The translations under genes were made by a program, and so were the position numbers. This document shows positions 57,307 to 64,000 of a DNA stretch of 64,000 bases, piece by piece. This stretch comes from Channallabes apus (Eukaryota > Chordata > Actinopteri > Siluriformes > Clariidae). The notes under the pieces are model-generated. The model saw nothing but the letters and a program-made list of their open reading frames with translations, did not search any database and was not told the origin of the DNA. The stretch is from the NCBI GenBank assembly GCA_030522415.1, contig CM060109.1, positions 4,060,655 through 4,124,654 of the forward strand, in the 5' to 3' direction. How positions within the stretch are numbered: the stretch's first letter is position 1; the number at the start of each line of letters is the position of its first letter.

Positions 57307-59261
57307 AGGACGCACTTGATGACGCAGACTGGGACAGCTCCGATGATGACGTCAGTGTGTTTACGGAAGCGGTTGTGGGATTTATTGGGAAGCTAGCGGA
57401 TGATACGGTGGAGAAAAAGACTATCAGAACGTTTCCCAACCAGAAGCCGTGGGTGGATAAAACCATCCGCGACGCTTTGAGATCTCGCACCGCTGCCTAC
57501 AACACGGGACATGCGCCGGGGGACATGGAACCATACAAGGCTGCGTCATATAACGTCCGGAAGGCGGTGAAAGAGGCGAAGCAGCGCTACGGGAGAAAAC
57601 TAGAGTCACAGCTTCAACAGAGTGACTCTAGGAGCCTGTGGCAGGGACTGAGAACAATAACGGATTGTAAAGCACCAACATCCGGTATGACGAACGCAGA
57701 CGCGACTCTGGCAGACGAGCTCAACACTTTCTACGCTCGCTTCGAGGCTGCAGCTAAAGATGCTAGCGATGCTAATGCTAGCGGCGCTAATGCTAACGGC
57801 GCTAACAGCTGCAGACAGGAAGACACTGCCAGTACCGGAAACGCGCTCATCATCTCCGAGCACGACGTGAGGAGAGCCTTCAAGAGAGTGAACACCAGGA
57901 AAGCAGCAGGACCAGACGGCATCTCAGGCCGTACTCTCAGAGCCTGCGCAGATCAGCTAGCACCTGTGTTCACTGAGATATTCAACATCTCTTTATCTCA
58001 GTCGGTGATCCCCACAAGCTTCAAAGAGTCCATCATTGTTCCTGTTCCAAAGAAACCACATCCTGCTTCCCTCAATGACTATCGCCCTGTAGCCCTCACC
58101 TCAGTAGTGATGAAGTGCTTTGAACGCCTGGTCAGAGCCTTCATCATCTCTTCACTACCGGACACACTCGACCCACTACAGTTCGCTTATCGTCCAAACC
58201 GTTCCACAGACGAAGCAATCTCAAATCTCCTCCACACATCTCTCACCCACCTGGACACTAAGAGGGGAAATTATGTGAAAATGCTCTTCATCGACTACAG
58301 CTCTGCATTTAATACCATAATTCCCTCCACACTCACCACCAAGCTGGAGCACCTGGGACTCAGCTCACCCATGTGTCAGTGGATCTCCAACTTCCTTACG
58401 GGCAGACCACAGGCAGTAAGGATGGGCTGTCATGTCTCAGCCTCCCTCACTCTCAGCACTGGAGCCCCCCAGGGTTGTGTTCTGAGACCCTTGCTGTACT
58501 CTTTATACACCTACAACTGCGTGGCCACTACCAACTCCACCGCCGTCATCAAGTTTGCTGACGACACTGTCGTGGTAGGCCTGATCACGAACAACGATGA
58601 GTCGGCCTACCTGGAGGAGATTGAAAATCTGGAGAACTGGTGCCAGAGGAACAATCTCCGCCTGAACGTCAGTAAGACAAAGGAGCTGATAGTGGACTTT
58701 AGTACAAAGCAGGAAAGGAACTACCAGACCCCCGTCATCAACAGGAGCCCAGTGGAGAGAGTGGACAGCTTCAGATACCTCGGTGTTCACATCACGCAGG
58801 ACCTGACATGGTCCTGTCACATCAACACCATGGTGAAAAAGGCCCGGCAGCATCTGTACCACCTCAGACGTTTGAGAGACTACAGACTGCCCTCCAAGGT
58901 GCTCAGGAATTTCTACTCCTGCACCATAGAGAGCATCCTGACGGGAAACATCATGACCTGGTTTGGAAACAGCACCATGCAGAACAGACGAGCTCTACAG
59001 AGGGTGGTGTGTTCAGCTGAGCGCATCATCCGCACCAAGCTCCCTGACCTGCACTCAATCTACACCAAGCGGTGCTGGACCAAGGCCAGGAAGATCGTGA
59101 AGGACCTCAGCCATCCCAACAATGGACTGTTCTCTCTGTTGCGGTCAGGAAAGCGCTTCCGCTCCATGAAGGCCAACACAGAGAGAATGAGGAGGAGCTT
59201 CTTCCCGCAGGCGATAAGGTCTCTCAACCATACCACATTCACACCACAAACACAGAACTAA
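57255..59261 (+). CDS. Jockey-like LINE reverse transcriptase (open frame)
   Basis: An uninterrupted 668-codon frame. It starts within the shifted endonuclease end, then AAGPDGISGRTLRACADQL, NDYRPVALTSVVMKCFERLV, LQFAYRPNRSTDEAISNLLH, LFIDYSSAFNTIIPSTL (block A), STGAPQGCVLRPLLYSLYTY (block B), KFADDTVVVGLITNNDE with the catalytic FADD, and RVDSFRYLGVHITQDLTWS. It ends with a C-terminal zinc-like area and NTERMRRSFFPQAIRSLNHT. Blocks needed for RT activity look intact, but no working endonuclease precedes it in this copy. The natural start is upstream, so the first Met here is arbitrary. Confidence 0.85.
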   Translation: MLYNGQRRLQGTISATLKDALDDADWDSSDDDVSVFTEAVVGFIGKLADDTVEKKTIRTFPNQKPWVDKTIRDALRSRTAAYNTGHAPGDMEPYKAASYNVRKAVKEAKQRYGRKLESQLQQSDSRSLWQGLRTITDCKAPTSGMTNADATLADELNTFYARFEAAAKDASDANASGANANGANSCRQEDTASTGNALIISEHDVRRAFKRVNTRKAAGPDGISGRTLRACADQLAPVFTEIFNISLSQSVIPTSFKESIIVPVPKKPHPASLNDYRPVALTSVVMKCFERLVRAFIISSLPDTLDPLQFAYRPNRSTDEAISNLLHTSLTHLDTKRGNYVKMLFIDYSSAFNTIIPSTLTTKLEHLGLSSPMCQWISNFLTGRPQAVRMGCHVSASLTLSTGAPQGCVLRPLLYSLYTYNCVATTNSTAVIKFADDTVVVGLITNNDESAYLEEIENLENWCQRNNLRLNVSKTKELIVDFSTKQERNYQTPVINRSPVERVDSFRYLGVHITQDLTWSCHINTMVKKARQHLYHLRRLRDYRLPSKVLRNFYSCTIESILTGNIMTWFGNSTMQNRRALQRVVCSAERIIRTKLPDLHSIYTKRCWTKARKIVKDLSHPNNGLFSLLRSGKRFRSMKANTERMRRSFFPQAIRSLNHTTFTPQTQN

Positions 59262-59614
59262 TACAACCTGTTAACGTCAATGGACACTATGGACACTTTC
59301 ATGCACATCTACACTCACATCAGAACTCTTGTTTATGTTTACATTCTGGACCTTTGCACAAAAAATCATTTCTATTGTACAGTATATTTCTATTTTTATT
59401 TCTATTTTATGTACAGTATACTTCTATTTTTATTTCTATTTTTATTCTAGTTAAGTTTTAATTTTCCTATCGTATTTCTTTACTCATTTATTTCTTACTA
59501 TAAGATTTAATTCTCTTTTTAAGGTCACTGGCGGTCGTGTAAGCATTTCACTGCATATCGTACTGTGTAAGAGACGAATAAAATTTGAATTTGAATTTGA
59601 TTTGATCTATACCG

Positions 59615-60842
59615 ACACATTTTCTTAAACAGATAGTACCAGTAATAACAGAACCGCTGTTGAGAATAATTAATTCCTCACTCAGCATTGGTTATGTTCC
59701 AAAATCTTTTAAATTAGCAGTTATCAAACCAATGATTACGAAACCTGACCTCGACCCCTGTCAGCTGTCCAATTACAGGCCAATATCAAACCTCCCCTGT
59801 ATCTCTAAGATTCTGGAAAAAATAGTAGCGGAGCAGCTATGCTCATATCTACATAGAAATGGCATACATTAACTGTATCAGTCAGGATTTAGGCCTAATC
59901 ATAGCACAGAAACAGCACTCGTTAAAGTAGTAAATGACCTCCTATTGGCCTCTGATCAGGGTTGTGTAACTATGCTTTTATTACTCGACCTCAGTGCAGC
60001 TTTTGACACCATTGATCCTGCTATTCTTCTTCACAGATTAGAAAATTGTAGTAGGAATTAAGGGTTCAGCCCTCTCCTGGCTCAGATCCTATTTGACCGA
60101 TCGTTATCAGTATGTAGACTTAAATGGTGATTATTCTGCATGTTCTCTAGTGGAGTTTGGCATTCCGCAAGGTTCAGTTTTAGGCCCACTGCTTTTTTCC
60201 CTTTACATGCTTCATCTGGGCAACATAATCCGTAAGCATGATATTAGTTTTCATTGTTGTGCTGACGACACACAGTTATATGTCTCAGCAAAACCTGATG
60301 AGAAAAACCAGCTGACTAAAGTTGAGCAATGTGTGCAGGACATAAGAAATTGGATGCTAATTAACTTCCTTCTGCTTAATCCGGATAAGACAGAAGTTCT
60401 AGTCATAGGACCGCATACAGCTAGGAGTAAAATCTTAGATCACACAGTAACTTTAGATTGCCTTTCTGTTCCATCAAGTGCAACAGTAAAAGACCTCGGC
60501 ATGATTATAGATTCCAGCCTTTCATTTGAAGCTCATGTAGATATCACCAGGATAGCATTCTTTCACCTCAGAAATATTGCCAAGATAAGAAATATATTGT
60601 CGGTAAATGATGCAGATAAACTAGTTCATGCTTTTATCACCTCTAGGTTGGACTATTGTAATGTCTTACTGTTTGGTTGCTCAGCTAGGTGCATAAACAA
60701 GCTTCAACTAGTCCAGAATGCAGCAGCGAGAGTCCTCACTAGAACCAGAAGATATGAGCACATCACCCCTATCCTATCTTCACTGCATTGGCTCCCTGTG
60801 AAATTTCGCATTGATTTCAAAATACTACTCTTGACATATAAG
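59615..60842 (+). pseudogene. L2 copy B ORF2, reverse-transcriptase part
   Basis: Resumes with IPTHFLKQ, then [39 protein letters not shown], a stop (59873), [38 protein letters not shown], a frame change at about 60055, [39 protein letters not shown] (catalytic CADD) and [20 protein letters not shown]. It stops before the C-terminus. Confidence 0.85.
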
Positions 60843-61122
60843 CTCCGTACGAGGACACTGAGACGCTGCTTTTTTCCGAGCTCCGCCATACTGACCAACT
60901 TTTAAACTTTTTCGTCCCCTTACGAAGAGTGTACATAAAACGGATAAGTATCTTATAATATATTTACTCGAAACGCGCGTTATATCGTTAAGTTTTAATT
61001 GTTTTGCAGCACACCGCTTTTAGCCGGCATTAGCATCGCTAGCCCGGCTATCACGTTTGTTTGTTTGTTTGTAAAGTTTGTTTTCGCTTCCTCACACCGA
61101 TTATTTTCCGTGTTTAGACACC

Positions 61123-62040
61123 ATGTCGGTTGTGATTCTGCCTCTGAGTGCAGGTGAGGAGACATTGGAGCTGCACTCGGTGGATTTGGAGGTGGAGGCC
61201 GTGGAGAAGCTGATCCGTGAGCTACAGGTGAAGCTGGCCCGGTTACAGCAGCGGAAAGCCACGCTGGAATCGTCACGGACCGACACTCACCTGTCCCAGG
61301 TAAACTCTCGGCGTGAGAATTCTCCTACAACCTCAACCCCGCGTGTTTCTCTGCCCAGGTCCAACACACCAAGGACGCATCCCGCCCAGTGTTCCTACAC
61401 CCCGGCGCCGGGACATCACGGACCCTGGATACAGCAGCAGCGGAAGAAGCACGCCAAGCCCCGGGCGAGGACCTCTCCACCACCACCACCCGTCTTCAAC
61501 ATCTCGACCCAAAACCGCTTCGCTCCTCTCCGCGAGACGGCACACGACGTCCTGGTCATCGGAGACTCCATCGTTCGTCACGTGCGTGCTACCACGGCTA
61601 AAGGTAAGGTGCACACACGCTGTTTACCTGGTGCACGTGTTCTTGATGTTGCTGCACAGGTGCCTGCTGCCCTGAGGAGGAACATTGGAGCTGTGGTTCT
61701 TCATGCCGGCACGAACGACACCAGGCTGAGGCAGACGGAGATCCTAAAGAAGGACTTCAGGAGCCTGGTCGAGAAGGTCCGCAGCACATCACCCACGACA
61801 AGGATCATCGTATCTGGACCGCTTCCCACATTTCAGCGAGGAATCGAGAAGTTCAGTAGATTATTTGCCTTTAATGAATGGTTACAATCTTGGTGTCAAC
61901 AACAGAAATTACGCTTTGTTGATAACTGGAATGTTTTCTGGGAGCGTCCTAGGCTCTATCACACCGATGGCCTACACCCTAGCAGAGCTGGAGCAGCGGT
62001 CCTCTCTGACAACATCTCCAGGACTCTACGAACCATCTGA
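61123..62040 (+). CDS. L2 ORF1 with SGNH esterase domain
   Basis: Start chosen at the ATG of MSVVILPLSAGEETLELHSV. An ATG 45 bp upstream is also in frame but has a weaker fit to the family. Residues about 25-60 form a coiled coil (VEKLIRELQVKLARLQQRK), followed by a Pro/Arg-rich low-complexity part and then an SGNH esterase: VLVIGDSIVRHV (catalytic Ser), HAGTNDTRLRQTE and YHTDGLHPSRAGAAV (Asp/His). All motifs are intact. Esterase-type ORF1 proteins of CR1/L2 LINEs bind RNA and may act on lipids. The TGA at 62038-62040 is in the same frame as ORF2. Confidence 0.88.
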   Translation: MSVVILPLSAGEETLELHSVDLEVEAVEKLIRELQVKLARLQQRKATLESSRTDTHLSQVNSRRENSPTTSTPRVSLPRSNTPRTHPAQCSYTPAPGHHGPWIQQQRKKHAKPRARTSPPPPPVFNISTQNRFAPLRETAHDVLVIGDSIVRHVRATTAKGKVHTRCLPGARVLDVAAQVPAALRRNIGAVVLHAGTNDTRLRQTEILKKDFRSLVEKVRSTSPTTRIIVSGPLPTFQRGIEKFSRLFAFNEWLQSWCQQQKLRFVDNWNVFWERPRLYHTDGLHPSRAGAAVLSDNISRTLRTI

Positions 62041-64000
62041 CTGGCGGTAAGTCATACTGTAGATTCCAAACACATTAGACACATCACAACTCACCGTAGT
62101 GATAGACGAACACACATAGCTTGTCCTATAGAAACTGTGTCTGTTCCCCGAATACTGAGAAAAAAGAATAAATTTGTTAAATTTGCCCGAAACAATCTGA
62201 TAACCATAAAACCAGAAAAAGGCAAAATAAGTAGTCAAAATCCACCTCTAAAGTTTGGACTACTCAACATTAGATCCCTTGCGCCTAAAGCACTTATTGT
62301 TAATGAAATTATCTCAGATTATTGCCTTGACGCACTCTGTCTCACTGAAACCTGGCTTAAACCAAATGAATATTTTGGTCTGAATGAGTCTACTCCGTCA
62401 GGATATTTCTATAAGCACGAGCCCCGTCTAATTGGTCGCGGTGGTGGTGTCGCCACTATCTACAATGATGTACTCACTGTTACCCAGAAAATAAGGCCCA
62501 GGTTTAATTCATTTGAAGTGCTTATCATTAATGTTGCACTAAATGAAATACGTAATAAACCCTTGCTATATTTTACCTTGGCCACCGTGTACAGACCCCC
62601 GGGGCCATATGGCGATTTTCTTAAAGAATTTGGACATCTGCTATCAGACCTATTGGTTAACTCTGACAAAGTATTGATAGTAGGAGACTTTAACATTCAT
62701 GTAGATGATGCTAACGACGCTTTAGCACTCACATTTATGGATTTACTAAATTCCTTTGGGGTTAAGCAAAATATAATTGGAGCAACTCACCGCTTTAATC
62801 ATACGCTAGATTTAATTATATCCCATGGTATAGATGTCTCTAATATAGAGATCATACCTCAAAGTGATGATATCACAGATCATCACCTCCTGACATATAC
62901 TCTACCCGTAGAACAGATTAGCTGTGTCTCCCCACGCTATCAATCTGTTAGAAATATGAATCCCACCACTAAAGACAGATTCACAAGTAATCTGCCGGAT
63001 CTGTCCCAATTTCTTATTAGACCCCTAAATGCAGATGATCTAGATGAAGTGACTAGCAGCATGGGCACTATTTTTACCAGTACATTAGACACTGTTGCTC
63101 CCATCAGATTAAAAAAAGTCAGAGATAAAACATTGGCACCGTGGTACAACAGTCATACTCGCGCCCTAAAGAGAGCAACCCGTAACCTCGAGCGAAAATG
63201 GAGGAAAACTAAATTAGAAGTTTTTCGAATTGCGTATAAAGACAGTATGTGCAGCTATAGACAGGCTCTAAAAACTGCTAGGACCGAGCATCTTAGCCAA
63301 CTGATAGCAAGAAACCAAAACAATCCCAGGTTCTTATTTAGTACAGTGGCTCGCCTAACAAAACCTAAGATGCCCGCAGAGAGTATCCCATCACAGTTTA
63401 GAAGTGAAGACTTTATGGACTTCTTTAATGAAAAAATCAATAATATCAGGAAGAAAATAATGGAGGTTCAACCTCTAATAGTATCTCACGATCCAGTTCA
63501 GCCTATAGCTTCACATTTAGATTTTCACTGCTTTACAGGTATAGGACAGGAAGAGCTGTATAAACTTATCACCTCGGCTAAATCAACAACGTGCCTGTTA
63601 GACCCAATCCCAACCAGATTTTTAAAAGAAGTGATGCTTACGGTTGGAGAGCCACTCCTAAACATTATTAATTCTTCATTACATCTAGGTCACGTCCCTA
63701 AACCTTTCAAGTTAGCAGTTATTAAGCCGCTTCTTAAAAAATCTAATTTGGACGCGAATGAAATAAAAAATTACAGACCGATCTCAAACCTCCCGTTCAT
63801 ATCAAAAATACTAGAAAAAGTAGTATCAGCTCAAATTTGCACATTCTTGCAGGATAACAACATCCTTGAAGAATTTCAGTCAGGTTTCAGGCCCCATCAT
63901 AGCACAGAAACTGCACTAGTTAAGATTACAAATGACTTGTTTTTAGCTTCAGACCAAGGCTGCATCTCATTGCTAGTCCTGCTCGATCTTAGTGCTGCAT
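62041..64000 (+). CDS. L2 ORF2 (endonuclease and RT), open to the window edge
   Basis: From 62041 to 64000 the frame has no stop. Endonuclease: [20 protein letters not shown] at 62254, [78 protein letters not shown] and [14 protein letters not shown]. Pre-RT region: [20 protein letters not shown] and [55 protein letters not shown] and the beginning of block A ([10 protein letters not shown]). The YxDD area lies beyond the window. No ATG lies in frame before the endonuclease domain, the first being about 62956, so translation starts some other way or upstream. Confidence 0.85.
   Translation, partial: MAVSHTVDSKHIRHITTHRSDRRTHIACPIETVSVPRILRKKNKFVKFARNNLITIKPEKGKISSQNPPLKFGLLNIRSLAPKALIVNEIISDYCLDALCLTETWLKPNEYFGLNESTPSGYFYKHEPRLIGRGGGVATIYNDVLTVTQKIRPRFNSFEVLIINVALNEIRNKPLLYFTLATVYRPPGPYGDFLKEFGHLLSDLLVNSDKVLIVGDFNIHVDDANDALALTFMDLLNSFGVKQNIIGATHRFNHTLDLIISHGIDVSNIEIIPQSDDITDHHLLTYTLPVEQISCVSPRYQSVRNMNPTTKDRFTSNLPDLSQFLIRPLNADDLDEVTSSMGTIFTSTLDTVAPIRLKKVRDKTLAPWYNSHTRALKRATRNLERKWRKTKLEVFRIAYKDSMCSYRQALKTARTEHLSQLIARNQNNPRFLFSTVARLTKPKMPAESIPSQFRSEDFMDFFNEKINNIRKKIMEVQPLIVSHDPVQPIASHLDFHCFTGIGQEELYKLITSAKSTTCLLDPIPTRFLKEVMLTVGEPLLNIINSSLHLGHVPKPFKLAVIKPLLKKSNLDANEIKNYRPISNLPFISKILEKVVSAQICTFLQDNNILEEFQSGFRPHHSTETALVKITNDLFLASDQGCISLLVLLDLSAA

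Larger units (their letters stand above)
56388..59610 (+). mobile_element. Jockey-like LINE (copy B), nearly complete
   Basis: 5' end ctccaagatagcgccggtga. 3' UTR 59262-59590 and tail gaataaaatttgaatttgaa. It interrupts the L2 within the codons for LDP|IPTHFLK. The flanks gatccta and gatcta suggest a short target duplication with one indel. It encodes a single ORF2-type protein and no ORF1. A deletion near 57300 disrupts the endonuclease-to-RT link, and stops (56821) and frame shifts occur, so it is inactive. Confidence 0.88.
53955..60842 (+). mobile_element. L2 LINE (copy B), interrupted by a jockey-like LINE
   Basis: Starts acgtagcttcctatttttgt, like 8163. ORF1 lies at 54213-54840 with an internal deletion, ORF2 endonuclease at 54937-56385, and then at 59615-60842 the RT continues. 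Between, 56388-59610 is another LINE. ORF2 has several frame shifts, and the 3' end is lost where the next L2 begins at about 60843. Confidence 0.88.
60843..64000 (+). mobile_element. L2 LINE (copy C), young, truncated by the window end
   Basis: 5' UTR from about 60843 (gctccgtacgaggacactga), ORF1 at 61123-62040 without lesions, and ORF2 open from 62041 to the window edge. It directly abuts the broken end of L2 copy B. A short GTTT run at 61052-61072 is within the 5' UTR. Confidence 0.88.

Overview
This is vertebrate nuclear DNA, almost certainly from a teleost and probably an otophysan such as a catfish or characin. The evidence is C2H2 zinc-finger exons of PRDM9-like type with consensus splice sites, teleost-type L2, jockey-like, RTE, L1 and I/Nimb LINEs, Tc1/mariner, hAT and PIF-type elements, a Ty3/gypsy element, a class-I-like endogenous retrovirus (ERV) and tRNA-derived SINEs. 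Nothing bacterial was seen. The species group is an inference from repeat types.

The only convincing host gene is on the minus strand at 23.8-27.1 kb. It has two exons of a PR/SET domain (27072-27139 and 26405-26595) and a large zinc-finger exon (23808-26143), with matching splice phases. The finger exon encodes 28 finger units and contains three near-identical 408-bp blocks of five fingers. A second, broken PRDM9-like finger exon lies in the same orientation at 5.36-6.21 kb, and a single orphan finger lies at 27.6 kb. The locus therefore looks like a duplicated gene family pulled apart by transposons.

Region by region. 0-5 kb: LINE 3' ends (L2-like, RTE with a nested LINE fragment). 5.3-6.5 kb: broken finger exon and a 239-bp MITE. 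7.0-8.15 kb: Tc1 remnant and L2-like 3' end. 8.16-22 kb: a nest built on a chimeric LINE (L2 5' end and ORF1 joined to a jockey-like ORF2). That chimera is interrupted by a hAT element that itself holds a solo LTR, and by a 6.3-kb L1 with a 15-bp target duplication, and it is followed by a 5'-truncated gypsy element. 22-23 kb: Tc1 pseudogene. 23.8-27.1 kb: PRDM9-like gene with a SINE-in-SINE in its intron. 27.7-32.5 kb: I/Nimb-type LINE on the minus strand, carrying a SINE and a deleted Tc1. 33.9-40.6 kb: mariner/Tc1 pseudogene, fold-back element, tRNA-like sequence, hAT MITE, SINE and unclassified repeats. 41-42.5 kb: the best candidate for a plus-strand promoter. 42.6-46.1 kb: microsatellites, a tandem duplication and a tRNA-Ile(UAU)-headed SINE. 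46.4-53.9 kb: defective ERV with a MITE in gag and an inverted duplication and a Tc1 in env. 53.96-60.84 kb: L2 interrupted by a jockey-like LINE. 60.84-64 kb: a young L2 with intact ORF1 and an ORF2 still open at the window edge.

How the parts relate: two SINE families have 3' tails matching LINEs in the same window, so probable drivers and passengers sit together. Target duplications at several insertions let the nesting order be read. All calls come from reading the sequence and recalled family features. No database search was run.
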